From: Ypsolopha sequella
Taxonomy: Eukaryota > Arthropoda > Insecta > Lepidoptera > Ypsolophidae
Length of the DNA: 64,000 nt
Reading direction: 5' to 3'
Assembly (NCBI GenBank): GCA_934047225.1
Contig: OW204012.1
Coordinates: 14,508,001-14,572,000 of the forward strand
This document shows positions 1 to 11,830 of the stretch, piece after piece; the stretch's first letter is position 1; each line of letters begins with the position of its first letter. The notes under the pieces were generated by a model. That model did not search any database and was not told the DNA's origin. It was given only the letters and a program-made list of their open reading frames with translations. Both the position numbers and the translations under genes were made by a program.

Positions 1-1526
1 CGTATTTTTAAATGAGATAATCAAGAATCTTATGTGTTATGGTGTTTATCATCATTCAATTATTGCTACAGCGCGCATACTTATAAATAATTGTCTTTTT
101 TTGGACAGCAAAACCTCCTTGCATCTTTGTAATCTTTTAAATTTTATGACTTGCACCATGCACCACAGAGTCAAAAACTTAAAAAAATTACTTTATTTCA
201 CGCGTGAAATAAAGAGTCTGTTTCCGCATAATTTTGTTACACAAAAAAGAAAACTTTACGAGCAACTGCATTGAAAAATAGTATATTACACGGCAAATGG
301 CGTGCAGACGGTATCGACTACCACCTCAATGATTCATGGAGCATGGACTTACCATTGAGTCATTGTGACACTAAACACAGACATTGACTGCACTTTTAAA
401 GGTTAAAAACTAAAATCGTTATCGGACGACACTTTTAGAACTTGCATATCTACTTCAGTAAGTAATGTATTATTTTGATAAAATAGTATATTATTTTTGG
501 AATCTTTTTCTAGGTATCTGTTAAACAGAATCGCGATTGGAGAAATTCTGCTCGATACAAATATTCTTTGAAATGAGGTCGTTTTCGACACCAATTCTCC
601 TGGTTTGACAATTTGGAATGACATAATGGACTGCAATTATAATTAGATGGGTTTTAACAGTATCTAAGACCTGGTTGAACAAAATTTTGAAAGCAACTTT
701 AGTACACTTTATATTAATAAAAAAACCGACATTTTGCTACTTTTCCTCGAATCCGTCCTTCTCGCACTGACGGTTTTTTCGCATATACAAGGTGAATTTT
801 TGATCATCGTCCAAATTCATACTGGAGGCTTGATAAGTGATCAGTATCTTGGATCAGTAACAATTTTTGTGAAATTCTTAAAATGAAATTTCGGCTTCCC
901 ATAGAAATTCAGTTCCAGTCCCGAGCGAATCACTATGGGAAGTCGAAATTTCATTTTACGAATTTCACCAAAATTGTTATTGATCCATGATAGTGATCAC
1001 TTACCAAGCTACCAGTATGAATTTGGACGATGATCAAAAAGTCACCTTGTATAGTAACAGAGGTAGAGATAATCTATTCTTAAAATGAAAAAGAAGAAAC
1101 ACAAAGAAAAATATAAACAATAGACAAACTAAAACTAAAATTATAAATACAAAAGACAAATTAAAACTAAAATTATAGATACAATAGATACAATTAAAAC
1201 TTAAATTATAATTGTATTGTAAAAATAAGTTACAAAATATAAAAGCACAAACGAACGTTAAATAAAATTAAAATTAAGAAACATGGTATCGTAGCGTCAT
1301 CTCTGTCGCACGAACAGTCCAGTGACAGAGACGGCGCTCTACGAAGCCGAAGATAGCCGGTGTGCATTATTAATTAAAGGTTTAAATAGATTTCGTAGTA
1401 TTTCTACGGCGACTAAATTCGACGCTTATCCAGTATCACTAGCGCTACAGACGGTATTCTGACTTCAAGCATCCCCTTCATTATCACCGACTCTTTACTA
1501 ATAAATAATATGTAACTTTCCTACAG
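1..1526. other. Intron-like AT-rich DNA left of the membrane-protein exon
   Basis: No convincing exon is visible. The stretch is AT-rich with A-rich simple sequence at 1080-1290 and contains a fold-back repeat at 784-1053. It is read as the last intron of the gene ending at 1701. Confidence 0.5.
784..1053. mobile_element. Fold-back MITE (about 120-bp arms)
   Basis: TATACAAGGTGA and the TTTTTGATCATCGTCC block at the left end are mirrored by GGACGATGATCAAAAAG and TCACCTTGTATA at the right end. The arms continue inward through GTGATCA and CCCATAG to a loop near 905-930. The ends are TA-rich, which would fit TA-target elements. No coding content. Confidence 0.75.
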
Positions 1527-1701
1527 GTGCACAGCGCACGGACTCCTCATGTCGGTCGCGTACATGGGAGCGCTAGTGGCGCGCTCTGTGGGCTCGCTCG
1601 GCGGCAGTACTATTGTGCCGGCGCTAGTCGCCGCGGCTATGTCCGTGGCGTGCGCCGCCGTCGCCACGCGGACCACTTGCACTGACAACTACCACATGTA
1701 A
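1527..1701 (+). CDS. Terminal exon of a multi-pass membrane protein, possibly MFS transporter (partial)
   Basis: A strong acceptor (TTTCCTACAG) ends at 1526. The first exon base completes a codon and 57 sense codons follow to a TAA at 1699-1701. The stretch is far richer in GC than its AT-rich flanks, as expected of a coding exon. It encodes CTAHGLLMSVAYMGALVARS, then a Gly/Ser turn, then a second run of Ala/Val/Met (PALVAAAMSVACAAVA) and a short polar tail TRTTCTDNYHM. That is two hydrophobic helices and a cytoplasmic end. The opening (T-A-H-G, then small residues) resembles the start of helix 11 in sugar/phosphate/SV2-type MFS transporters, where R-x-T-A-x-G is common; this assignment is inference. 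The upstream 1.5 kb reads as intron, so the rest of the gene lies left of the window. Reality of the exon is likely; the family call is tentative. Confidence 0.6.
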
Positions 1702-1925
1702 AAGTTGCAGGTGTCGGGTACTGATGGCGCTGAGTGTGGTAGGTTTAGCTGTAGAGGACGTTGTTACGGAAACTTCCAACAGATGGCGCTGAATGTGGAT
1801 GGTTTAGGTGAAGAGGACGAAGTTATGGAAACTGGTAACAGATGGCGCTAAATGTGGAAAGTATAGCTTTAGGGGGGCGTAATTAAGAAAATTGGTATCA
1901 GATGGCGCTATTGTATAGTTACAAC
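1700..1925. repeat. Short tandem repeat, about 59-bp unit, 3-4 copies
   Basis: A GATGGCGCT-containing unit recurs at about 1722, 1781, 1840 and 1900 (steps of 59, 59 and 60 bp), each followed by an AGTGTGG/AATGTGG and GGTTTAG-like tail. More isolated ATGGCG or similar cores follow at about 2050, 2262, 2428 and 2990. It lies immediately 3' of the stop codon at 1701, so the first copies may be in that gene's 3' UTR. Confidence 0.7.
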
Positions 1926-4256
1926 GTGTGAAAGGATTTTTCAGAGGTGATAATTAAGGAAATTGGCAGTTAACGACGTTTATTGTGCAGAAGACATTAA
2001 TGAGAATTAAAAAAATAACGCTGGCCGTTGCTCGTTTCTGCGATGTACAATAGATGGCGTTTTAATAAAATGAAATCGAGTTCTTAAGCTCTGTCGGCTC
2101 ATTTATAACGGATGTGTGTAGGATTCTGGCTACCTAGGATACTGGGACTAAAAATATCACATGAAAGGAAAAAATGTAGTTGCAAAAAGTTACTACAAAT
2201 ATACTTAATGCGGTAAATATGAGTGCAAAACTACAAAGGAAAAAGATGCAAAACCTGGCAATAGATGACGCTTTAAAGCCCTAAATTACGCAAACTATGG
2301 CTCCGGTATTCGCTGGGCCAGTTGTCTGGACCAGTGACTGGCACATCAATTGGCCCAGCGTGATTAGGTGAAATGAACAACTTTGGTGAAACATAAAAAT
2401 TGACAGCATAAAAGTGCAAACAGTCAACAGATGGCGTTACAGAGCCCTTAGAATAAATAACACTGATGTATTTTTTTAAATAAACAACCTATGACTGCAC
2501 CTGATAGAAATTGTCGATATGAGAATAGTATGAGGACGCTTGCCTAAAAAGTGGGAGAGTGAAAGCAGGCGAGCCGTTATTCAGTCTGTCCGCAAAATCT
2601 ACGGAAGTCAAAAACGGACGGTTAACTGATATTTCACAACTGCCTCTATCCACACTCACACTCCCGGGACGGTATCTCGTGACGTGATGCCGGAACATGA
2701 CGAGTTGTTTGGCGGCATGCTGACGAAACCACCAGTTAAAAGTGAAAGTATTTATCAGTTAGTTGTGTATCGGTCTATTGTGCATGGTGCATATTTTTGC
2801 AGTAATCAGTGGTTGTAGCTCAGTTTACGTCACTCGGGCTGGCTCCTTTCATCCAAACCAAAGTAAAGTTCAACTTAATGTGAATACGACCTTATCTAGA
2901 GAGAGTAAGTGGTAAAATCCGTTGAAAATCCTGAAAAGGAACAAAGTAGCCCAACTGAATTCAAGAGGAAATAGTTGCAAGGAGTGGCAACAGATGGCAC
3001 TTAAGTAAGGTTGAATAAAATTATAAAGGCACTTTTTGGCGCGTGAATTACATTGACAGGGGGGCGCAGCTGTAAATCACAGGTTACGTTTTAATAGTAT
3101 AGTGGCGTTAGTTCCTATTTTGGCCACGACTAATCCACGCGCCACGAGAGCCTTGTCGCACTGTCATTTCCTGTTATAGCGTTGGTAGCAGCTATTTTGC
3201 ATGTCAAGTGTACAGCTAATAACCGGCAAAGTACACGACAAAGCAACAACATTATAAAGAAATACACTCTTGGACATATTTAGGGGAACAAAAGAAAATA
3301 CTTCATTAAGTTTAGTGACTTTGGTTTTTTTTTATTGAGTTTCGAAAAGCAGTCCTTTTGCTATTTTTATGCAAGATTTGTATCAAATTAGTGCATCAGT
3401 TAAAAATGAATGCTTGTGAAACACAGACGCACGAAAACTGCACCAGAATTACTCCTAAAAAGGATAGAAAATTTTAATTTCTTAGTGAAAACTTATATTA
3501 CAAGAATTTTAATTGACTCCACTAAAACTCGGGACTATCCCATGAGAGAATTGAAACTTCAGTAAATATTAAAAAAAAATATTATCCAGTACTACTCAGT
3601 TAATTTTAAGTAATCTACGAGTTTAAAACTTTCATAAAATTAGAAAAAAACATCACTTTAAGAAAACTTTAACCACAAAATTAACATACACAAAAAAAAA
3701 ACATGAAAAATTTGAGCAACTTCACAATTTTTTTCACATTTCTCTAATTATGTCCCCGAGTGTATTCAATTCAGAAAAAAATGCTTGTGGTCCGATTCAC
3801 ACTTAAAATCGCTAGTAGATGTTAATAAAATAAAGCTCTTTTTGTAAGTGCGTAAGGGATAGCATTAGTTTTACTAAACATAGGGCGTGAAACGGACCGC
3901 AAGGGAATAAAACTAGATAGAACTTGCCAGTTAAAAAAGGAAAGCGCAAACTGTGATGATTTTATAAACTAACGAAAGGAAAGTAAATACTCGGGCTTAG
4001 TACTAACAAAGTTTTCAATTTCTACTCACAGTTACTGAGTTATTTAGACTTAAAATACAAAATTAGGTCGTTGAAATCACAGGAATTTTTTAGGGGGTGT
4101 CTGTACATGTCTGACCATATTCAACATAAACGAAAATTCTTTGCATTTTATGTTTTTCGTTCATCCTATATTGGATAAGTGAAAGAGTATCAAAAACGTT
4201 TTGTTTGATTAGTCGGGTGGTTTATGAATTGTATGTCAGAAACAAATCGTCCCTTA
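1926..4256. other. Intergenic, no gene recognised
   Basis: AT-rich DNA with long A and T runs from about 3240 to 3780. A minus-strand open frame at 2489-2698 has no recognisable motif or codon signal and is not annotated. Scattered AGATGGCG-like decamers continue from the tandem repeat on the left. Confidence 0.5.
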
Positions 4257-5514
4257 TAGCTAGGTTTGTCTTGCCTTGGGGGTCGCCGTTTGGTATCGGA
4301 TGAATTCACTTAGCAGATATGTATAATGGGTCAATCTTAGCAGATTTAGCCCGGTAGCCGTCCACCCCCCCATTGTGGGTGGGGGGGATATGCACTCAAA
4401 GTCTTACGTCGCCGCGCTTCAGACAAAAATTCATATCGTCTTCAATTTACGTACTATCTCAAGTGTGGTATCATTTTCGGCTGAACATAAAACGAGGAAT
4501 TCATTTTTAAAACATTTTGTGTACAGTTTCATACAAAAATCATAAGATATTGTCGAAAGTATGTTAGTTGGTCTGCTATTTTTTTTATTCAAAATTCCGT
4601 ATCCTTAAAAATAACAAGTTTTTTTAATAAAAAAAAATACTTTCTTAAAGTATATTTAATCAGCTTTAAATACATATATACATTTTATGTACTCACTATA
4701 GAACATCTACTTGAAAAAAAATCGAACATGGTTTGCGACGGCTGCGAAATATTTTTTCGATCCGCCTGTTCCACGGAAGCTAAGTTGTATGTATATTTTT
4801 ATCAATGTTAATGGTTAATGCCATTATGTTTTAGACAGCATTATTTAATTTAAATATAAAAAATAATTTTAACTGTGAATATTTTGGTTTAAAAGTGAGT
4901 TTCAAAGATAAGTTGGTTTTTCATACAGAATATATAGAATACAAATTTAACTTTATCATTGGCCTTTGTTTATGGTCTCAAGACCAAGGGTGCAATTGTA
5001 TAAGAAAATCGTATTCATTCGACAGCTGAAAACGTACGGTTTCAATTGACGAACTCCTATTACCAAATTACTGCTACCAAGCAAATTAGCCAGTTTGACA
5101 ATTAAAATCGTACGTTTCTTACACAGAATTCGAGGGCAGATGTCAGAACAACCAGGTAGCAAGTCCCCGCATAAAGTTCAAAGCCTAAAGTATGCATGTG
5201 TATAGCACTGCGAGGTTGTCTTCCGTATGGATTTTTATGTCAATGTATATTTATTATAGTTTTTCATACTCGTTGCTACAACCACAATTTCCACCACAGT
5301 GGCATAATTCGGTGCTTTTTTTTTTATAATTGTGTCTAGCGCCACACCGTGATTTGCACTTGCACCGAATTAATTCTAGACAAGCGGTATCAGCTACGGG
5401 TGCCGTGGTTCACGTTGGTATCCAGTCGTCATTGAAGTCTGTTTCCCATCCCCAATCCGCTGGACAAGGAAGATTTTGAATTGGCACCACGGATTAGCCC
5501 CATACGTGCATACC

Positions 5515-6040
5515 CTGGTAAACAGCTCTTAGGAGATGCTGTCGAAAACTGGTTTCGGTTGGTGGAATATTCTCTAGCTGTCGTTAGAGAATAGTTATCT
5601 TTTACATTCTTTCAACGTTGTGCACTGACAGGATTGTAAGCAACTGTGTAGTTAAAAAGAAATGTTTTCTAGACAGAATAATTTCTAACCACGCAGGATT
5701 CGTTTAATTCATACTTACTTATCATACATCGTTATGATACATTTTTGAATAATAGTATTCGCGTTTTCAACACAACCTGGTAAACAGCTCTTAGGAGATG
5801 CTGTCAAAAACTGGCTTCGGTTGGTGGAATATTCTCTAGCTGTCGGTCTTTTTTAGAGAATAGTTATCTTCTACATTCTTTCAACGCTGTGCACTGACAG
5901 GATCTGAAATGTAAATTAGGTAAGCAACTGTGGAGTTAAAAAAAATGTTTTCTAGACAGAATAATTTCTAACCACGCAAGTTTCGTTTAATTTATACTTA
6001 CTTATCATACATCGTTACGGTAAATTTTTGAATAATTGTA
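5515..6040. repeat. Internal tandem duplication in the left arm (about 250-bp unit)
   Basis: The block beginning TGGTAAACAGCTCTTAGGAG and containing TTGGTGGAATATTCTCTAGC, TGTGCACTGACAGGAT and TTCTAGACAGAATAATTTC occurs at about 5516 and again at about 5779. The right arm has it once, so the duplication arose in the left arm only. Confidence 0.75.
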
Positions 6041-6238
6041 TTCGCGTTTACAACGTCTTCATCAGCTAGCATATTGAACCCGCTAGTTGTTGATGGAAAA
6101 GCATTATATGCTTCGTACGCAGTTTTTTTCTTCTTCCACTAAACGCCGAAACTGTGTCACATCCAGTTAACGCATGGAATACCCTCAATGCTCTTGCTTT
6201 TTCAGGGCCTTAAATAAAATAAGATCAAGCTTTTTAAG

Positions 6239-6568
6239 TTAGTTAATTAAATGAACGTAAGAAGAAACATTCATGTAATTTAAATTAAAACCTAAAGAGG
6301 CTGCAATCTTGTCACATGATAAAAACTGGTGGTTTTTTCCTGTGCCAATATGGATCCACAATTCAAGGCTGTTGTTGCTGTGGTAGAGCTTTGAAACACA
6401 TGATACTGCCAGGACTACTACGTCTGTGTCAACTGTACGGATCATGATCCGACTAAATCCGTGAGCTACAGCGTCAGACACATGCACCATTATCCTCGTG
6501 TCCGCCTCTTCATGGTTGCATGGGTCTATGTTATCCTTACAACGATCGCTGCTGCTAAGGACATTCAT
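6239..6568 (-). pseudogene. Left-arm remnant of transposon protein, XPG-I-like (HEEADTR...TVDTDVVVL)
   Basis: The minus-strand frame encodes PCNHEEADTRIMVHVSDA, then IRTVDTDVVVLAVSC, then an HIGTGKNHQFLSCDKIAASLG segment. The acidic pattern E-E-A-D followed about 20 residues later by D-T-D-V-V-V-L resembles the acidic half of an XPG-I/FEN1-type nuclease active site; this is an inference from motif shape. Proteins with this HEEADTR signature are known as repetitive uncharacterised proteins in insects and cnidarians. The frame stops just past the conserved IAASLG block and has no upstream half, so this is a fragment. Its 3' continuation in the left arm (rc of about 6240-5000) is broken and internally duplicated. 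Confidence 0.6.
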
Positions 6569-6786
6569 AACATCTTTACATTAAGTTATTTTTCAGCCGG
6601 TACCTCCATAGTGTGACAGGCTATAAGGACAGCATACGGAACAGTTCTTTTTTGTTCTCCCACCAGTTTTTATCATGTGGCAAGATTGCAGCCTCTTTAG
6701 GTTTTAATTTAAATTACCTTAATGTTTCTTCTTACGTTCATTTAATTAACTAACTTAAAAAGCTTGATCTTATTTTATTTAAGGGC

Positions 6787-7486
6787 CTGAAAAAGAAAGA
6801 GCGCTGCCGGTATTTAATGCGTTAACTGGATGTGACACAGTTTCAGCGTTTAGTGGAAAAAGAAAAAAACTGCGTACGAAGCATGGAATGCTTTTCCATC
6901 AGCAACTTGCGGGTTCATCATGCTAGCTGATGAAGAAGTTGAAAACACGAATACAATTATTCAAAAATTTATCATAGCGATGTATGATAAGTAAGTATAA
7001 ATTAAACGAAACCTGCGTGGTTAGAAATTATTCTGTCTAGAAAACTTATTTTTATAACTCCATAGTTGCTTACCTAATTTACAATTCAGATCCTGCCAAA
7101 GCACATCGTTAAACGAATGTAGAAGAGAACTAATCTCTAAAAAAGACCGACAGCTAGAGAATATTCCACCAACGGAAGCCAGTTTTCGACAGCATCTCCT
7201 AAGAGCTGTTTACCAGGGTGTACACGTATGGGGCCAATCCATGGTGCCAATTCAAAATCTTCCTAGTCCAGTGGATTGGGGATGGGAAACAGACTTCAAT
7301 GACGACTGGATACCAACGTGGACCACGGCAACCATAGCTGCTACCGCTTGTCCAGAACTAATTCGGTGCAAGTGCAAATCACGGTGTGGTGCTAGATGGA
7401 ACTGTAATTTTTTTAAATTAAAATGCACCGAATTATGTCACTGTGGTGGAAATTGTAGTTCTAGCAACGAGTATGAAAAACTATAA
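6787..7486 (+). pseudogene. Right-arm remnant of the same transposon protein, ending in a CXC-like Cys-rich tail
   Basis: At about 6790-6860 the plus strand reads RALPVFNALTGCDTVSAFSG, the segment expected after the XPG-I-like block, then loses frame by one base at an A-run near 6860. The frame resumes after an AT-rich gap with IPPTEASFRQHLLRAVYQ and, from 7241, an 81-residue open frame: LPSPVDWGWETDFNDDWIPT, then RCKCKSRCGARWNCNFFKLK and CTELCHCGGNC. The spacing of those cysteines resembles a tesmin/TSO1 CXC motif (inference). Compared with the left arm it lacks the HEEADTR segment, so neither arm holds a whole gene. Confidence 0.6.
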
Positions 7487-7656
7487 TAAATATACATTGA
7501 CATAAAAATCCATACGGAAGACAACCTCGCAGTGCTATACACATGCATACTTTAGGCTTTGCTTAGACTTGCTTCCTGGTTGTCCTGAGATCTACCCTGA
7601 AATTCTGTGTAAGAAACGTACGATTTTTATTGTCAAACTGGCTAATTTGCTTAATA

Positions 7657-8129
7657 TTTTTGGTTAGCATCTTATTTACAAGATCAACAAAATTTAAATA
7701 AATATTTATTTAAAGCCATTTTACATGTTTTGAAAAATAAACTTTCTCTGTACTGAAATTTGTAGTCTCTGCCTGCCCCTCTGGGAGACAGGCGTGAGTA
7801 TATGCATGTATGTATGTTTGTTGAAAAAAAAGGGTCTTATAATTATATTTTCTTGTAGTAAATTTTCTTATTTTTGTAAATTTTCTTACGTCACACAGAG
7901 ACAATCTTTGTTTTATCATAAAATTTTGTTACATCGCATGTGTCGCAACTCGCGGCCTCTGACGGAAGATCAGCGTCACAGTTCTGCTGTGGCATTTTGC
8001 TGAGTTAGAGACCTTTTTGTTGGCTGCATCTTATAAACTACCTAGTTATATGTATAAGCCTTAAACTGTTTGTAATAGTGTAGCTCTCAAAATAAACGTA
8101 TTTTCTTTGTTTCTTTCTTTCTTTCTTTC
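7657..8129. mobile_element. 473-bp retroposon insertion with (TTTC)n tail and TAATA target duplication
   Basis: The right arm is interrupted relative to the left arm between GCTAATTTGCT and ACAGCAATTTG. TAATA occurs at 7652-7656 and again at 8130-8134. The insert ends in AATAAACGTATTTTCTTTG followed by TTTC repeats, the look of a SINE or truncated non-LTR 3' tail. It contains CTGCCTGCCCCTCTGGGAGA, a block that looks like part of a dispersed lepidopteran repeat. It is absent from the left arm and so post-dates the palindrome. Confidence 0.7.
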
Positions 8130-8966
8130 TAATAACAGCAATTTGATAATAGCAGTTCGTCAATTGAAACCGTACGTTTTCAGCTGTCAAATGAATATGA
8201 TATTCTTACACAATTGCACCCATGGTCTTCAGACCATACACAAAAGCCAATGATAACGTTAAATTAGTATTCTATATATTTTGTATTAAAAACCAACCTA
8301 TCTTAGAAACTCACTTTTCAAACAAAATATTCACAGTTTAAATTATTTTTTATATTTAAATTAAATAATGCTGTCTAAAGCATAATGGTATTAACCATTC
8401 ACATTGATAAACATATACATACAACTTAGCTTCCGTGGAACAGGCGGATCGAAAAAATATTTCACAGCCGTCGCAAACCATGTTCGATTTTTTTTCAAGT
8501 AGATGTTCTATAGTAAGTACATAAAATGTATATATATATTTAAAGCTGATTAAATATACTTTAAGAAAAAAAATTTTTTTATTAAAAAAACTTGTTAGTT
8601 TTAAGGATACGGAATTTTGAATAAAAAAAATAGCAGACCAACTAACATACTTTCGACAATATCTTATGATTTTTGTATGAAACTGTACACAAAATGTTTT
8701 AAAAATGAATTCCTCGTTTTATGTTTAGCCGAAAATGATACCACACTTGAGATAGTACGTAAATTGAAGACGATATGAATTTTTGTCTGAAGCGCGGCGA
8801 CGTAAGACTTTGAGTGCATATCCCCCCCACCCACAATGGGGGGGTGGATGGCTACCGGGCTAAATCAGCTGAGATTAACCCAATATACATCTGTGCCAAG
8901 TGAATCCATCCGATACCGAACGGCGACCCCTCCATACATTGGGTGGCAAGACAAACCTAGCTATTA

Positions 8967-9965
8967 GAAGAGATATCGAATGATCACTTTGTATAAAATG
9001 CGTTTGGTAGGACTTTTACTGAAAATATATTCGTATATTTAGTCCAACGTAGATTTTTTCGACATATAGAGATTTTATGTATAATTTAAACAAAACGAGC
9101 AATATGTTCAACATAGCAATTAAATGACAATTTATTAACTTATTTTTGTAAACCGTTTGGGAGCATGAATTCAAAATGGCGACGTTTAAGCCGCCATTTT
9201 GATTTAATAACCAAATGATGACTCGATGTGGTATCCAATGATTTAAAATAAGGATTAGATAATAAATGATGGTTGTGTAAGAAAGAAATATCATTTTGTG
9301 TGACGGTTTTAAATGTGCAGGTCGAATATTGTATAAAATCTCTTAATCGTGTCGATATATAATGACTAGGTAGCTTAATAGATAGTGTTTTATACCATTG
9401 TAAAAGTGGTACAAATTAGTAGAAATTGTAATTTAATAAGTTGTAGAAAATGGAAGAAATGTCATTTATAATTTAATTTTTATAACTAAATTAATATTAT
9501 AATTTAATTTTGTATCGCTAGATTTTGACTACATAATAGATATTGTTTATAAATATTGGGTTTGAAACGTTTTTGTTTCCTCAGTCTTGATTGTATTGTT
9601 TGAACATAATACCAAGTTTGATTATCATTTGTATATAAAAAGGTATTAAAGGATTAACATATTTAGGTAAAGTACATTTCTAAGGCTGAGTAAAAGTAGG
9701 TTTTCTAGTAGTCATTATGTGGTTGTTATATAAGTGAAAATAGTTTTAAATCGTTTAACGCTAGTTTGAAATTTTGGTGTTGCCATATCCCTTGGTTTAA
9801 GTGATATTTCATAGACTGGTCCGAAAAATATAACAAAAAAGACAGCTAAGTATGTTTATGTAGATAATTTCTAGTTTCGAAATAGCATTCCTCTTTTTAG
9901 GATTGAATTTATTTATTTTATTCAAATTTATTAAATCATGTAACAACTTGTCCCTAGCTAGTCAA
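8967..9965. other. Intergenic AT-rich DNA, nothing recognised
   Basis: No open frame with a recognisable motif. A minus-strand frame at 9016-9294 is rich in Leu/Ile/Tyr from AT-rich sequence and has no supporting feature. Confidence 0.5.
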
Positions 9966-9967
9966 CA

Positions 9968-10130
9968 GTGTCGATTCGTTGTAACAAGTTTTAACTTATT
10001 TGACAGGACTAAACTTAATGTAAGCGTTCTGTCTTTTTCTTTCTGTATCGAAAATACAAAGACAGGACGCTTAAAATAAGGTTAGTCCTGTCATATAAGT
10101 TAAGTCGCATTACACTGAATCGATACCAGT
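9968..10130. mobile_element. Palindromic MITE, copy 1 of 3
   Basis: A fold-back with TGTCGATTCGTTGTAA at the left, the core CTTATTTGACAGGACTAAAC and GCGTTCTGTCTTT, and mirrored GACAGGACGCTTAAAATAAG, GTTAGTCCTGTCATATAAG and an ATCGATACC-type right end. Related copies lie at about 43595-43737 and 44940-45095. Confidence 0.75.
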
Positions 10131-10143
10131 GTAATTTTTTTTT

Positions 10144-10319
10144 CAGTAGCCTAAGCATGAAAACATCTCCGAATAGTTGCGTTTCAAACTACATCAAAAT
10201 CGTATGGAATCTGGGAAACCGCTCCAAGCGGACAGTATCGGAACTAACAGCTACGTATGGCAACCTAAGTTTAGTTTCAAACGCAACGATACGGAGATGT
10301 TTTCGTACTAAGGCTACTG
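10144..10319. mobile_element. 176-bp terminal-inverted-repeat MITE
   Basis: CAGTAGCC...GAAAACATCTCCG...TTGCGTTTCAAACTA at the left is mirrored by TAGTTTCAAACGCAACG...CGGAGATGTTTTCG...GGCTACTG at the right, giving TIRs of about 45 bp. A second copy, split by another insertion, lies at 17211-17470. The 78-residue open frame over it is incidental. Confidence 0.8.
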
Positions 10320-11574
10320 GTATTACCTATTCGAACTTTATGAGACAAATATTTGGTATATATTTATATTTAAAAGGTATACCACTACTGTAAATAAAAG
10401 TAATCCATAACCGCTTTTCTACATAAACTTTCAAGTATCTAAATACATACCTTATTTTTGGTTTATTTACTGTCAAACATGTATTTTTCGGGAGTGTCCA
10501 GTGATAATTTACTAGAGTTTATATCCTTATTTAAAAAAAAATCTCATTTAAATTTGGTACTCTTTGATTTTAGAGCGCACTAAAGGATTAAAAATCAACA
10601 AACTATACTTCATTCCACGAGTCGAACTCCAAGGAAACAAAATACTCGTAGCTCATTGGTTAATGCGCGCGGCTAGAGATAAGCGAAGAGAGTTCGTTTT
10701 AAAGGAAAGGTTTACATGCTGGCGGCGCTGTGCGGCAGTCAACTACTATGCTTATATTCCCAAAGCTCTAAGTATATGCATTGTAAATTGAATATTTATC
10801 TGTTTACGAAAAAAGCATCGTACGTTTTTTAAATACTGAGTGATCAATATCAGACATCTTTAATATTTTTTCACTAACACGCACGTTCGATCACTTTGCG
10901 AGCAATAAACGTACTGAAAAAATCCGACATGTAATCCAAACTTGAGTAACACATTGGCTAAAGAAGGCCACGCGCATTAACTAATGGGCGCACACGGGCG
11001 ATTTTCTTTCGGAGTTTGACTCGTGGATTATATATCGAATGGGATTGAAACGCGTCAAAACCTGTCAACGCCATCTAGGTGTGAATATATGTACTACGAT
11101 CAAGTCCAAACTCGTCTGCTAATGAACACAGGCTACAGTATCCCCCGCGCACCTCCTTTGTTGACGCTCCGAGATTCCGCGACTGCAATGCCATCTATAA
11201 ATTGTTTCCTGATTGATTTTTGATCCTGATGTGAAAACGTGTTTTCTCATGTTGTATTAATACTATTATCCTGCTTTCGATACATATCCTTCTAACATTA
11301 AATTATTTCGTAGACTGAGATATAAGCACTATTTCTATATTTGACATTAAAACTTAGTTAGGCTCTGTCATCACAACAAATGTTCTCTTGTAGGTGACAT
11401 ACATATTATTTTATTTATAAGAAAATAAGCAATGTTATTTATTTGAATTTAATTACTCATTTTATATGTTGACTGGGTCAATAAAATCCTTTAAAATTGT
11501 AGATAAACTGTATATTGAATGAATTGGTAAAAATTAAAAAAGAAGAAATAATTCCGTGTTTTTTTATTATTTAC

Positions 11575-11830
11575 AATTATAAATGCGAAAGTTTGGATGG
11601 CTGGATGTTTGTTACTTATTCACGCCGTAACTACTGAACCGATTGAGCTGAAACTTTGCACAAATGTAGTTCGAAACCTGGGTAGGACATCGGCTACTTT
11701 TTATCTTATAAATCAGTTCCCATGGGAACAAGAAATAGTGTCGTTCAGAAACGCGGCTTGGCCTTCAGCCTTGCCAGACATACTACTAGGGGATTACATC
11801 AGTTATCAAAGACCACCACAGAGATATTAG
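11575..11830 (+). mobile_element. Helitron-like fragment (degenerate)
   Basis: It carries the ATTATAAATGCGAAAGTTTG opening, a TACTGAACCGATTGAGCTGA middle and a GGCTACTTTTTATC block seen in the cleaner copy at 31298-31499. The CTAG 3' end is not recognisable here. Confidence 0.55.

Larger units (their letters stand above)
4257..8963. mobile_element. 4.7-kb palindromic DNA element with two inverted gene remnants
   Basis: Both ends carry the same 19-bp terminal inverted repeat, TAGCTAGGTTTGTCTTGCC at 4257 and its complement ending at 8963, with TTA directly outside each end (4254-4256 and 8964-8966) as a possible 3-bp target duplication. Homology runs inward through the TTAGCCCGGTAGCC block, the CCCCCCCATTGTGGGTGGGG run and more than 2 kb to about 6332 on the left and 6660 on the right, leaving a loop of about 330 bp. 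Each arm holds the 3' part of one gene, transcribed outward from the centre. The left arm has an internal duplication (about 5515-5770 and 5776-6040); the right arm has a 473-bp insertion (7657-8129). Superfamily is not clear to me. Confidence 0.75.

Noticed and set aside
2489..2698. 69-residue minus-strand frame
   Set aside because: No motif and no codon or splice signal; likely chance in a slightly GC-richer patch.
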